The translations under genes and the position numbers were made by a program. A stretch of 64,000 nt of DNA from Pseudisothecium myosuroides (lineage: Eukaryota; Streptophyta; Bryopsida; Hypnales; Lembophyllaceae), in the NCBI GenBank assembly GCA_951799445.1, contig OX637287.1, positions 33,374,224 through 33,438,223 on the forward strand, in the 5' to 3' direction. Every line of letters begins with the position of its first letter. The first letter of the stretch is position 1. Below the pieces are notes generated by a model. It ran no database searches. It saw only the letters and a program-made list of their open reading frames with translations, and was not told the origin of the DNA. Positions 12,588-25,320 of this stretch are shown piece by piece.

Positions 12588-13549
12588 AGCACCAAAAGTC
12601 AGTAATTCCTCTCACAGAATATCACATACACCACAATCAATGCCCAATCACTGGGACTTAGAACTCAGATAAAACATACACAAACAAGATGTCCAATCAC
12701 TGGAACTCATATACTCAGTTCAAAATATTTGTTTAAAGCTTTATTACACAAAGATTGTTCAATAAGATCAGAGCTATAAAGCCTAAGTAGATCGAAAATT
12801 CACATACGCACATAAGGAGAGAGAGAAAAAAAAAAGGGAAGGGAAGCATCTTAACATCCCTCAACTTAAGCATCTTTCCAAATCCACACCAATTGAACCG
12901 TTAAAAATTTAACAATTACGCACTCTTGGAATTCCACGGTAATTCTTCATATCTATTAACATATAAGCTTCTATCACCATGTTTTCCTAAAACCAACTGC
13001 AATATAGACTCTATTCACACATCAAAACAAAAAGAAATGTTTATGAACAATTTTTCACACTCACACAAGACAACCCTGCACATGATTCCTCTGAGTTGCA
13101 CTTTATAGCATAGCTTCACATGTTTCAATATTTGAATTATCTCAAGGTTTTTTTGGATACATTTACATCAAAAGTGATAAAAAGATGGACTTCAAAATTG
13201 AACCTTGTTCAACTTATAAGTTTAACATACAATTCATTTGAGGATAAATATTCATCCTAAGTTTGAAAGTTCGTCCACACAAGTGAAAAAAAATAACTTC
13301 AAGGATGAGCGAAGAACAAAAAAGAGACCCCCACTCTTTTTGTAGAGTTTATACAAATTTCCAAAGATTTGAAGATTTATTATAAATTGCAACCTAGAAA
13401 AAAACTTATTGATCAATTTTGAACAAAAGTTGTAAAATTTGATCCAAAAATTATATCCATGTAGTGAATCAAGTAGTACACAAACCAATATTTTTCAATA
13501 ATATCTTAAATAAAAAAGATGAAAAATCCTTCTAAAATTGAATATTGTA
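12588..13549. other. Intergenic DNA
   Basis: The end of the CTTAAAGC motif region is followed by AT-rich sequence. A short near-duplication (CCCAATCACTGGGACT and TCCAATCACTGGAACT) occurs at 12640-12710. No supported gene. Confidence 0.5.
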
Positions 13550-14764
13550 CAGTGGGGTACCATTCAAAATGGCGTTTTGCATTTGTAGGGAAGGAAATTT
13601 CACATCTGCCAACTTTGACAGCCTCCCAAGGGCTGAAAAATTGCTTTTTTACCATGAAATTTTTGGTTCAAGAACATCTTTTTGTTAATAACATATGTAC
13701 CAAATTTCAAAGTCAAAAGAATCACCCAAAAAAAGATTCAAAGTCTACCAACAAATGTAGTGGTGAGAAAATTTTCAGTGCTGCCAACTTTGACACCCTC
13801 CCAAGGGCTGAAATATTTTTATTTTACTATGTAATTTTTTGTGTAATCATCTCTATGTTGATAGTATGTGTGCCAAATTTCAAGGTCAAAAGATTCACAT
13901 AAAAAAAGATATTTGAAATCTACCAACATATGTCGTTGTGAGAAAAATTTCACCACTACCAACTTTGATACTATCCTAAGGGCTAAAAAAAAAACATTTT
14001 ACTATGAATTTTTGGCATGTGATCACCTCTATATTGATAAAATGTATGCCAAATTTCAAGGTCAAAAAATTTACCGAAAAGATGATATTCTAATACTACC
14101 AACATGTGTAGTTGTGAGAATGACTTTCTACATCCGTGTGAAATTTTACTCAAAAAATGACAGTATCCCAAGGGCTAAAAAAATCTTTCTTTCAACTACA
14201 CATGTTGGTAGAATTAGCATATCTTTGTTTGTGTGAATCTTTTGACCTTGAAATTTGGCACACATGTTATTAATATAGAGATGATTTCATAATAAAAAAT
14301 TCACAGTAAATAAACAAGTTTTCAACCCTTGGGATAGTGTCAAAGTTGGTAGTAGTGAAATTGTTTCTCACAACGACATATGTTGGTAGATTTCAAATAT
14401 CTTTTTTTTTTGTGAATCTTTTGACCTTGAAATTTGGCACATATATTATCAACATAGAGATGATTTCACAAAAAAATTCCATGGTAAAATAAAAATATTT
14501 CAACCCTTGGGAGGGTGTCAAAGTTGGCAGCAATGAAAATTTTCTCACCGCTACATTTGTTGGTAGACTTTGAATATCTTTTTTTTGGTGATTCTTTTGA
14601 CCTTGAAATTTGGTACACATATTATTAACATAAAGATGTTCTTGTATCAAAAATTTCATGATAAAAAAGCAATTTTTCAGCCCTTAGGAGGCTGTCAAAG
14701 TTGGCAGATGTAAAATTTCCTTCCCTGCAAATGCAAAAAAGCCATTTTGAATGGTACCCCACTG
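13550..14764. mobile_element. Giant palindrome P1 with tandem-repeat arms, TA-flanked
   Basis: The ends are reverse complements (CAGTGGGGTACCATTCAAAA left, TTTTGAATGGTACCCCACTG right), flanked by TA at 13548-13549 and 14765-14766. Each arm of about 600 bp holds three units of a 175-bp tandem repeat, marked by CCAACTTTGA at 13609, 13784 and 13959, with inverted counterparts in the right arm. It can fold into one long hairpin. It is non-coding. TA flanks with CAGT termini recall Tc1/mariner-pogo-type MITEs, but the tandem arms are foldback-like. A relative lies at 27951-29343. Confidence 0.82.
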
Positions 14765-14766
14765 TA

Positions 14767-15847
14767 GATTGAATATTTTTAATTTAAATGATAATTTTTT
14801 CTATAAATTCACCATATTAAACTCCAAAAAAATTATCTTACATATTCATTCAAGTAGTTTAGAAAGGTTTTTTTTTACCTCAAAGAATTTACCTTTTGAG
14901 GTGAGACATACTTGTACCTTTTGGATCGTAGAATATTTGAAAACAAAATTTTTAGAAATCTACATCGTACAAATGTTAAAGAATCACTACAAGAATGTAT
15001 AAACAATTAGATGGACAAAAAAACTAAAATTTTGGGTGCTATGAAATGTGTTTACATTTATCTATTGTTCAAAATATGAACATTTAATTTTTGAAGAGTT
15101 AATTACCTTGACAATTTCTTTCCATCATCAAATTGTTTTGGAATTACAATCCCACAAAATTTGTTAACTTGAAATAAATTGCACATTATCATACCTATTC
15201 ATTCAAATTATTTTGGAATCACAATCCCACAAAATTTTAGATGTGTTAATATGTTAAAGTCTCAATTTACCAAATTCTCTCAATATTGAACACTTATTAT
15301 CATCTACATGTACGACCAAAGATAATACAAAATTACAAATTGTTTCATTTTAACGAATATAGCCTTGAATGCAAATTATACATTCAAGCATTTTAATTAT
15401 AACTTACCAACCGTGTCATGTGCCCATTGTAGTACAATAGAGATTTGCCCCTTGATGCAATCACTTATGTTGAATTTGAAATAATAACCTCCAGAAATTA
15501 CATCCCTACATGTGTACGGAATCTAAAAGATTAAAGGGTTACTTTAAAAGTCAAAAGGTAAAAAGAAAGTAAGAGATTCCCTTCCTCGCAAAACGATCGC
15601 ACAAAGGCCCTTTGTCTCCGAGCTTGCGTTGTATGCTCGTCTTCCAGTATTTCGTACTCTCGTCGTGCGGATGCCGCATTTCGTGCAATTAGGGTTCCGC
15701 GATTCTTTTGCATTTCGCCTCAATTGATCCCCTTCCATTTTACTCTCATGTCACTTCTCAGTTCGCCGTTTCTTTTTGCTCCTTTTTCTTGGACACAGCT
15801 CTCCGACGATTCCGGTTCAAGATCAAGGAAGCCTTGAAGAAAGCGAG
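14767..15847. promoter_or_regulatory. Intergenic DNA and probable promoter/leader of the golgin gene
   Basis: The AT-rich sequence to about 15550 shows nothing identifiable. From about 15550 to the start codon at 15848 the composition becomes more balanced and C/T-rich in places (CTTTTTCTTGGACACAGCTC), as expected of a plant 5' leader. No convincing TATA box position could be assigned, so the transcription start is unknown. Confidence 0.4.
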
Positions 15848-18800
15848 ATGGATTTGTGGGTAAGATTCTGATTGATTGCGTCTTTTTCTCTGCAGCAGCA
15901 ACAGGAGCAGCAGCGCCATTTGTCTTTTTCAGTATTTTTACGAATTTCTGGATAGTTTTTAAATCTTTTTTGATTTGGCAGGGAGGTGAGCGCGGAATGG
16001 CGTTCAAGTTGGGATCTCTGAATCTCAACGCAGTAGCTCAGGTATTGGAAACGATCTCCTCTGCTTCGTGCTCTTAGTTTTTGTCCGCGGATTGATTTGA
16101 TCGTCCTTTTCTTTTTCAATCTAATTTTTTCATTATTCGTGGCTCCTTCCCTTTGGAGTTTGGACAGTATTGCAATCTATGTTTAATGTGTTTAGTTTTT
16201 GTCTTTGACGCAATTGCTTAATGTCGTAGAGGTTTTGCCGGCCAATTCATAACGTTTTAGGTTTATATGCGTTTCTTATTGACCAGATTAGGGCTTATTT
16301 CAATGATTCAGCTCCATTTTCAAGATTTCAAGATTTAATAGGAGTATATTTGTTGCAGTCTTGACGTGAGATGGATGTGGTGTAGGGAGTGGGCGGGCTG
16401 GTCGCGAGTGGGCGTGAAGTGGTGTTTGGAACCAGCAATTATGGGCGCGAGGAAGATGATGGGTAAGTACTGAGGATTTTCTCTTCCTCTTTCAAAGGAT
16501 GTGATCGTGAGGGTATTTTAAAGATGTAGATTCTAGCATGAAGGAGAAACAGGTACTTGTGTGATTGACGATGAGGTGCCTGGCTGCAGAGGAGTGGAGG
16601 ACCTTTTGGAGCGGATTAGTAATGGCAAGCTTGCTGACGATCGACGCAGTGCAATGCAAGAGCTGGAGGCCGCCGTAGCAGAAAACCAAGCTGCGAAGCT
16701 TGCATTTGGAGCAATGGGTAAATGGAGCTGCCTACCTTTCCGTTGCTGGATTTATGATGTTTGTGGACTTTCTCAGCAGTTGAGATTTATTAGATGCATG
16801 GGACTGTTTCAGGTGAATGCTGCTTTGCTGAAGACCCTTTCTGTGTGAACAGGGTTTCCTATACTTATGGCGATTTTCAGAGAGGAGCGTGAAGACTTAG
16901 ATATGGTGAGCTTAATGTAACATAACTGGAACCAGGCATATCAAAGCAGAACGTTGGTTTATGTGCTGAGTCTACTGTAGCTTTTTAAGCAGTAAGTTTT
17001 TGGCGTTGTTCCGTAGAAGCGCCATATTTATGACGTGGTACTGTTTACTTTTCATATCATTTGATAGTTTGGCTTGTTGAGCTGGTACTTTCCACGCAAT
17101 GAAAGATCTGATGTTTACATTTGAAGTGACTGTCTTTAGGTGAGGGGGGCACTGGAAACACTTCTTCATGCGGTAACAACAGACGATGCGGGGCAAGAGG
17201 AAACGGGGCAAGTACAAGTGGGAAATGTGAACTCCGAATTACTTGCACATGAGCCTGCCAGTATTGCTCTTTTGTTAAGCCTTCTGGTATGCACCCTAAT
17301 GACCTCAGATGGACCGCATTTATATGTTCTTATCACTTTCGCTGAGAGCGAATGAAAGAAAATTGGACATGACAGAGTTCCATCCTTCTTTGTGCAGGAT
17401 GAACCAGATTTCTATGTGCGTTATCACACACTGCAACTTTTGACTGCCCTGCTCACAAATTGCCCTACAAGGTGTGCATAGACTTTAGGCACTCCTACTC
17501 TGTGGTTCTGCTGTTGGATACATTTTCATTCTTGTCCTTGAGCATTCGATCTGAGTAGTGGATGGATTATTGATGGGAGAATGTGGCGAAGGCTGCAGGA
17601 TCTGGTACTTTCTATACCTCAGGGCATTACTCGGCTGATGGACATGCTTGCTGAGCGTGAGGTATTTCCACTGACATATTGTACGCTGGCATTAGAAGTT
17701 AGACATTAGCGCAGGTGAGTGTATTGTATTATTGATTCTTTTGGAACGATGTTCCAAGTCGACGCTGTTCACAGTATCTATCCAACTCGGTGTGTTGAGG
17801 AGGATATTGTAGGGTGTCCCAGTGATGGTGAAAAATCAACAAAGTTTATCGTTCCAATTACCGAATCTTGTGTTGGACATGAAGAGACATCTGAGGGACA
17901 CCCGGATATTGCCGGCTCGCGTAGTGAAAGTCCTTATAACGGTCTCTTTAAGATATCATTCAAGATTTACTTCGTTGGTATTTCTACTTCTTTAGGAACA
18001 GTTTACCGAATTATGAGATTAGTTTCTCTTCTGCATCCAATGGTGCCGTTTCTCTTAGCGTCATTTTGTATTTCGCACCGAACAGAATACTTGTATTAAG
18101 CATAGGTTTGTCTTGAAACGCTCAGAGAACGTGGTGCATTTGGACCTTCTGATTCATTTTTATTCTGTTATGATGTAGGTTATACGCAATGAAGCATTGA
18201 TTGTGCTGGCATATCTCACACGGTCTGCTGAGGTATGGCAACTCTCCATGCTATAATTTGCGTCAAGTTGCATTATGCTGTGTTCTCTTTAATATTTTCG
18301 GTTGCAACATCAGTGTAAGAATTGTGCATTTCATCTGTTCACAGTCCAGTATATCTCGATGTTTGCAACGTTGAAAATACTGATCCTAAATGTAGGTTTG
18401 AATATGCTAATGTCTTGAGCAATTGACTTTTAGAATCGACTGAGTATGCACAGGAAATTCAGAAGATAGTGGTGTTTGAAGGCGCTTTTGATCGCCTATT
18501 CAATATAATCAGAGAGGAAGGAGGCTCTGAAGGAGGCATCATCGTCCAGGTGCTCTAAACTCTCCCGAGATAGTGAAGAACCGCAAGCATTTTTTGCCCA
18601 TTGGGTGTGTCTGATTCAACTCATATGGGTATCTTCGTTGTGTTATTTACTCATAAGACACATGGTCATGATAACTCTCAATTACCGCTGTCATATTTCA
18701 GGACTGTTTGGAGCTGCTCAACAATCTCTTGCGCAACAATCCCTCCAACCAGGTTAGCAATGTCACTTGACTGTTTTCTGACTATGGCCTGGTGGAAATA

Positions 18801-21800
18801 CTCTTGCTTTCTGTCAATGATGTCAACAGAATTTCTGTGGAATAAGCTGCATTATGGGTTAAGGTCAATGTATGTGATGGAGAGAGTTCCAAAAACTTTT
18901 CGATCTTATGTTTAGGTGCCGTGCAGATTTACTTAAGGGAAACTTTAGGACTGCAATATATTTGTCAGCTCTTAAAGTTGCGGAAAGGGAGTGTGGATGA
19001 CTTCACACAGCAGAAGGTATATTCATATACATCTTCAACAACTTTTGAATTGATCCCAAGATGCACTTGTAATCTCATATACAGGACTCTTGATTCATTG
19101 GCTTGCCAGATGCTAATGTTGCAAGACAGCTTAATCAAGGTGCTGATCCCTGATGTTTGTGTGAAGGTTGAGAATGCTTAAGATGACGATACTAACGTTC
19201 TGTTGGATTGGGTTTGAGGAACAGTCAATTAATCTGCTATGTGTACTGGAGACTGTTGCGCTTTTACTTGCTGGTGGTCCTGACGCGATGCCAGGGAAAG
19301 ATGCAAACATTGCAGCAAATCAAACGCTGTTTTCTCAGGTTCCTTCTTACACCGTCATCCTTGAGGGAAACTTCTAGTAGTTCAAGTTTAAGTAACAGAA
19401 CAGTGAATCTGTTTGGGCTGTTTGGGCTGCTGAAGAAGCTTTTCTGACACGACCCCAGGGTGCTTTTGCTGCGGTAGCTTTTTTAGTTTTCTCCATGCGA
19501 TCTGACTGACTTACTGGTCTGTGTGTATTGGTTGTAGAACAAACTGCTGGACATTTTGCTTGCACTCTCTGTGAAAGGGCGAGTTACAGCTGTTGCCATT
19601 CGTTGCTCGGTACGTTGATTTGAAGCATCTGAAGCATTTCGTACTATAATGTCTAGCACATGTCGATAGTACAATTGTTGGAAGGTAGAGGCACTGCTTT
19701 GGTGCTAACTAACATGGGTTGGCTGGTCAAACATTCAGAAATTATGTGAAGGGTATAATTTTTTTCTTTCTAATCTGTATACCTGAAAGTGTATGTTGTG
19801 ATCTTGGTTGTTGTGCAGGCCTTAAGATGCATTGGTGATCTGGTAGTGGGGCATTCTGCAAATCGGGATATTCTTGGGAGTAAAGTTCTAGGAGAGGAGC
19901 CTGACGCAGAACCGGCATTAAACTGTGTTTTGAGGGCTTTATTAAGAGCGACAAATTTGAGCGAGTGTATTGCAGCTGAATATGTCATAAAGTGCTATTG
20001 TGAGGTGATCCTCTTGTTCAGATTATCTGTATTTGTCTTTGATTTTCAACCATACCTATCACTTATTTTCAACATGGTTTTGTTGGGCCTTTCTCGATTT
20101 TCTCCATTCTGCATTTTGTCATCTGCTGCATAGGCTCCTATTGTCTTACCTAGTTGTCCTCCGCTGTCGTACGGAATGTTTTTATTGGCTTGTATGCCTC
20201 TCTCTTCTCTGTTTTGTACAATCGTGAAAAGGATCTTCCGGGGATTTGAGGTGTTTGATCAATCGAATTGTTGGTTGCAGAGAAATCCAGATGGACAGAC
20301 CATGCTGGCTTCCACAATAACTCCAATTCCACAATCTATTGCTCAGGGGAATGATTGGTTGCTGGAAGATGGAAGTCGTCTCTCCTTTGGAAGGTTGGCA
20401 CTGTGCATTTTACTCAGATTCGTGCTGGGCTGCGGTGACCTTGTTGCACTTTCTGACACTTCTGTCATGTGATGTAGCATGCTTGTGAGGGCTCTCATCT
20501 CCAGCGATGGACGTGACGATCTAGAGGTCAGTATTAATTTTGATGATGCGTTTCATAAGGACACGTCATGAAAGCCATCTTGCTTAAGCTTCTTTTGTTT
20601 CTAGATTTCATTTGTTGGCAACGTTATCTAGGAAACTTTGTTTTGGTTGTCATTTTTGTTAAGATGTAGTGATGCTTAGTTGTGCAATTTTATGCCTGTT
20701 GCAGGCAAGCTGTAGGGCAGCAAGTGTGTTGTCCCATATGTTGAAGGATAACGTTGAATGCAAAGAGCGGGTATGTACTTTTATTTCTCTTTACTTCTTT
20801 TTTTGCAGCATGGTACCCTATATGAACGATTACTTTCTTGCATTTTGGCGCTCAATTTGGGCGTTCTGAATATTAGTTTATTGGTTTTTGATCATCTAAC
20901 TAGGTGTTGAAGATTCCACTTGAGATCTCTGCTTCCTCCACGGCCACTCCGGAGCATCTATTACCTCGTTGTATGAAATACCTTGCAGTCGCATCACCCA
21001 CCAATACTTACAACCAACACAACCCAGGATTGATCTGGCTTCAACCTGTGTTTCTACGATTGCTGGTCACGTGGGTTGTTGAATGCCCACCAGCTGTGAC
21101 TGCTCTTCTGACGGAACCCGCCCATCTCCCCTTCTTGATTGAGCTACTTGGAAGCGCTGGATCTCCAGCCAGTGTGCACGTAGCAGGCCTAGCAGCTGTT
21201 TTACTGGGCGCATGCATAATTTTCAACTCCGAGGAGAACTCAAAAGACTCTTCTGCAATTGTTGACCTCATAAGCCAGAGAGTTGGTCTCACCAATTTCT
21301 TTGCGAAGTGGGAAGACATGGAAAGGAGCTCAACATTCGCTTCTGCGTTGTCATCGTCTAGGCTTCCCGAAGCTTTGACCAGATCGACAGCTGCAGCTGC
21401 TGCAGCAGGAGATGGAATGACCTCTGTCCCTTTTGACCAGCAGCAGCAGGTTCAGATGTTTGGCGGAAGTCCCAAGGAGCCATTGGTCACAACCTTTTAT
21501 GATGCTGAGTTTACTACATTTATTCAGCAAATCGAGCCGCTTATCAAGGAGAGAGCTATAGATTTATTTTCTCGCCCGAAGAACCGGGTTGTTGTAGATT
21601 TCAAGGGGTTCGAACAAAAGAAAGGAGAGAGTGACACAGACTATACCCATCGTCTAAAGTTGTTGTTGCAGACACAAGCTCAGGAGGTCCAGGTAGCTCC
21701 TTGTTGACTTCATTCCGTCTATAGATGTTCATTTCCGATTCCAGCTTCTTTTCCGATTTAAGCTTCAGTAGCAGTTCATTATTAGACCCTGACTTCACCA

Positions 21801-22862
21801 AACAAGAAGTGCCAATTAGCTAATGGGAGTGTTAAGGTCCTTTGGCTAGTTGGAGGTTTTCACTAACCTATTTTTGCCCGCACTTGCGAGGTAGCTAATG
21901 GGTAGTTAGGTTTTTGAGTTAGCTAACTGCTGCCACTTGGTCTGGGCGGATTTAACACTTCAATTCATTGGTATAGGCATATTTAGCTCACTTATCCAAA
22001 ATCGCGTAGTTAACTGGTGGAAGATGAATTTGATTGCATTGCAAAGTAGTCAGCGGGATTTGGCACCAGTTTGCTGACAACTTCGGCAGTGCGACCATTT
22101 AACAACTCATTCCAGTTAGCTAGTTGGCGCTACTTGGTTGGTTTGGGCGGTGCCTTATTTTGTCTTATGAATATCTGAGGACTGTTGATCCATCCTAGTC
22201 TAGGTGCATGGTAAGTCTTTACTAATTGTCTGATTCTTCGTCTCCAGGAACTTCTTGAGAAGAATTCGGCCATCACTAGCGATCTTCTACTAAATTCAAA
22301 TGCAGAGGTTCCTCAGCTTGGGGATGAAAAGTCTCTGGCCTCCACGCTTCGGGAAAGAAATGGGGCATCGGTAAACAGGGCTGAGGTGGAGACGCTGAAG
22401 CAGCAGTGTGAAGTTGCCCAACAGTGGGCTGAAGCGCTTCGTGATGAGAAGAGTGAAATTGAAAAAGAATATCTCCAATATCAGCGAAGTTCAACTGAGA
22501 AAGAAAATGATTTCAAAGGCCTGTCGGATGCATATAGTGCTTTAGTAGAAGAGAATTATCGCCTTGAAGAAGAGAACAGGACTTTGAGAAAATCTTTACA
22601 AGATACTGGAGTGGTTCCTGTGTCACCCTCTCCTGAGGAGTTCGAGGCTGCTCGCGACGAAGGCCGAAAGGAGGCCCAGAAGGAGACTGAAGGAGAGCTC
22701 AATGACTTATTGGTGTGTCTTGGCCAAGAAGAAACGAAAGTAGAGAGGTTAAGTGGCCGATTACGTGAACTTGGGGAAGATGTTGACAAGTTACTCGAAG
22801 GCATTGGAGATCCGGAGGGAGAGGCTGATGGCGATGAAGACGAGGATGAGGATGGCAGTTGA
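15848..22862 (+). CDS. GC6: Golgin / p115-Uso1-type vesicle tether (GOLGIN CANDIDATE 6-like)
   Basis: Homologue of the p115/Uso1 tether that holds transport vesicles at Golgi membranes. Coding exons: 15848-15859, 15982-16041, 16386-16462, 16590-16717, 16853-16905, 17140-17286, 17398-17471, 17592-17661, 18179-18232, 18454-18549, 18702-18752, 18927-19016, 19225-19338, 19538-19609, 19819-20004, 20281-20393, 20478-20526, 20705-20770, 20904-21692, 22248-22862. All introns are GT-AG; the sum is 2916 nt (971 residues plus TGA) with phase kept throughout. An armadillo-like head covers about residues 40-690 (landmarks RGALETLL, GITRLMDML, EIQKIVVFEGAF, CRAASVLSHMLKDN). A coiled-coil segment covers about 800-930, then the conserved ELNDLLVCLGQEE block and an acidic tail. 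The Arabidopsis protein is about 914 residues. The least certain part is the 12-nt first exon; otherwise translation would start at ATG 15997. GTPase-linked Golgi function is inferred from the family. Confidence 0.93.
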
Positions 22863-23539
22863 TACCGAAACTTGTTTGCTTGTAGACACAATATCTAAGT
22901 TGCAAGGATTCATTATGTCCAAGTCTAAACCAGCTTGTGAATATCTGAAGAACTACCCTTACATGGGGTGTTTGTCTGAGTAATTGGAACCTCAAACGTA
23001 TGCCTCAACATCGTTTGACTGGTTTTAGTCTCCTTGTACGTTTGTTTTACATATTCTTTTGTAGTTTTGGCTATTATTTGTATAGAAAAGGCTGATAGCA
23101 GCCAGTATTGGGTAAAACAGGTATTGAATGAAGCTCAAAGACGAGCTGCATTTTCACATGTAGTGTCTGGCCAAGTTGAGTGGTTTCAAGACTGCGTTAA
23201 AATTGGGACTTCCTTTGTCAAGTGATGACGCAGTGTGTAAGTTTTACAGACTTGAATTGAAATTCAGTTTTACTGTCCTGATAATTTCTCCTAAAGGGGA
23301 AGCCCTTGCTATCTATGTGTGGTGTGAGCTAACTACTACTACACCTAAATGCATCTGAGCATTGTTCCTAATATTAAATTGCCTAATTTTTGGTTGGTCC
23401 TTGTTGGACGTCAAAAGAGTATTCTAGATTTTCTCCTTGTGCATTTATTGGAAACTCTATGAACAAACTATGAATTTTTTAAGTGTTGAAAATAGGTGTT
23501 TTTGAAACCGGCCCTAAACTCTCATGATTAGTGGTAGTA
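22863..23539 (+). other. Golgin 3' UTR and downstream DNA
   Basis: The sequence after the TGA at 22860-22862 is of mixed composition and probably contains the 3' UTR. No clear AATAAA-type signal allows the cleavage site to be placed. Short open frames here (22753-22983, 23034-23225) overlap or follow the stop and have no recognisable domains. Confidence 0.4.
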
Positions 23540-24413
23540 TAGTGCCTTCTAGAAAGTAAGGTAACCCCAATTTTGACTTGGGGGAATATCTTTCAAGATT
23601 TGCCTTTTTCTTATCTAACTTTCAAAACTAACCTATTAAAAAAAAAATTATGCTATCTTAATCAACGGACCAAATTTCAATTTCAAAACACAAAAATATC
23701 ATTTCTGGAAAATTGTATTGTGTGTTTTTCATTGTGATACAAAATAAATGATTGAAAAATATTGGTGATGAATTTTTTAAATTTTATTTGTGCAAATATT
23801 TAAGAGTCATCGATGTACACATCTTACTTTTAGGGAGAACCTTTATTACCCAAGAAAATTTTACACTACAGAGAATTCAACGTCAAAGGGTCACTCATCA
23901 AAAATTTGTACAACAAATTTCTCTAAATTATAATTAGGTTTTGACAAACCAATTGCACCATTATGTTTAAAGGTTTAAAAGTAGTCATAATATAAGTTTC
24001 AATTGCTAAAATATAATTGCAATTTAAAAATATCTATTTTATAAAATTTGGGAAGGCAACACCTTGACATTGAATTCTTTGCAGTATAAAAAATTTCCTA
24101 GGTAATGATTTTTTTCCCCTAAAAGTGACATGTGTAAATTGAAGTTTCTTAAATATTTGAAAAATAGAAATTAAAAAATTCATCACCAATATTTTTCAAT
24201 CAATTATTTTGTACCACAATGAAAAACACACAAAATAATTTATCAAAAATAGAATTTTTGCTTTTTGAAATTGAAACTTGGCATGTTGATCAAGATTGCA
24301 TAAAACAAAAAATTTAATAGGTTAGTTTTGAAAGTTAGGTCAGAAAAGGACAAATTTTGAGAGATATTCATCCAAGTCGAAATTGGGGTTACCTTACTTT
24401 CTAGAGGGCACTA
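23540..24413. mobile_element. 874-bp palindromic element, TA-flanked
   Basis: The left end TAGTGCCTTCTAGAAAGTAA and right end TTACTTTCTAGAGGGCACTA are near-perfect reverse complements, and the similarity extends along both roughly 430-bp arms (CTTTCAAAACTAACCTATT left, AATAGGTTAGTTTTGAAAG right). TA flanks both ends (23538-23539 and 24414-24415). It is non-coding and folds into a single long hairpin. The termini differ from those of P1 and P2, so it is a separate family of the same general type. Confidence 0.78.
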
Positions 24414-24784
24414 TACAAGTTTGCAAAATTTAGAATCTGCTTTTGTTTTCAAACAAGATCCAACCAAATACTAAAAAAAATTAATATTAGAATCTATATA
24501 GGGGATTGCAAGAAATATTTGAACTATTTGTCCTATTTTTTTCATTACTTCTAGGAATAATATGGCCAGATATATAAACCTTTAATAAAATTATATCCCA
24601 AGGATAAAAAATATAAGTATTTTCTGAGTAGGAGAAATAAAAAGTACAAGATCTCAATAAAATACAATCTTTGACATTTTCACTTGTAAGAAATAGGAAA
24701 ATAATTTAAATAAATGAAATAAAAAATTTCCATTTGTAACAAATGGTCATCACTAAAACAACCACCCAAAATGCATGCAAAATG

Positions 24785-24980
24785 GATCTTTTTGTGGACT
24801 TCTATTTGACTCATAGAATTAACTTTTTTTTAAATTCCTTCATAAAATAACTAAAGATTGTCTCCTCCAAATTCCTTCATAAAAAGATCTTTTTGTGGAA
24901 TTCCATTTGACTTATAAAATTAATTTTTTTTAAATTCCTTCATAAAATAGCTAAAAGATCATCTCCTCCAAATTCCTTAG
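24785..24980. repeat. Tandem duplication, about 100-bp unit
   Basis: Two adjacent units each run from GATCTTTTTGTGGA through AAATTCCTTCATAAAATA to CTCCTCCAAATTCCTT (about 24785-24877 and 24886-24980), with scattered differences. Non-coding. Confidence 0.7.
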
Positions 24981-25320
24981 AGTGGATATTTGACAATTCT
25001 TCCAATTCTTTCAACAAGATCATCTAATCTTAATTTCAACTCTAAATTCCTTCAAATGGATATTCAATAAGAATATAGAATTAACCTCTAAAGGACCAAG
25101 TGATCACTCAAGGAACAATTAGAATTTTGGTACGTGATGAAGTAAAAAAAAAAAAATGTTTGTGAAAATTTGATGCAAAATGGGGACATTCACCCCCTTT
25201 GTGGAAATAGAAAAAAAAATTGATTAGATGTCCCTAAAAAATGTTATATTGCCCCCTAAAAAAATTTAGCAGTTCAGGCATTTTTGGCATCTTTTGCTAA
25301 ATTCTTCATCTACTTCTAAA

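Larger units (their letters stand above)
7330..12760. repeat. Region of recurrent CTTAAAGC / GCTTTAAGC motifs
   Basis: Outside the inserted elements, motifs such as TTGCTTAAAGCA, GCTTTAAGC and CTTAAAGCTTA recur irregularly at tens-of-bp to roughly 100-bp spacing: several at 7330-7770, and again at 10387-10470, 11394-11640 and 12730-12760. The sequence between motifs is not conserved, so this is not a simple tandem array. The LINE and both TTAA-bounded elements here inserted at or beside such motifs. No coding frame is evident. Confidence 0.5.

Noticed and set aside
7330..12760. CRISPR-like array of short palindromes
   Set aside because: Spacing and flanks are irregular, motifs vary, and the context is plant nuclear DNA with introns and transposons.
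17719..18099. 126-codon plus-strand frame as a separate gene
   Set aside because: It lies mostly within the 517-bp golgin intron 17662-18178; flanking exons join in frame across it and it has no recognised domain.
22386..22862. A free-standing coiled-coil protein gene
   Set aside because: It is the end of the last golgin exon (22248-22862); the frame continues upstream through a proper acceptor and matches the C-terminal p115/Uso1 region.
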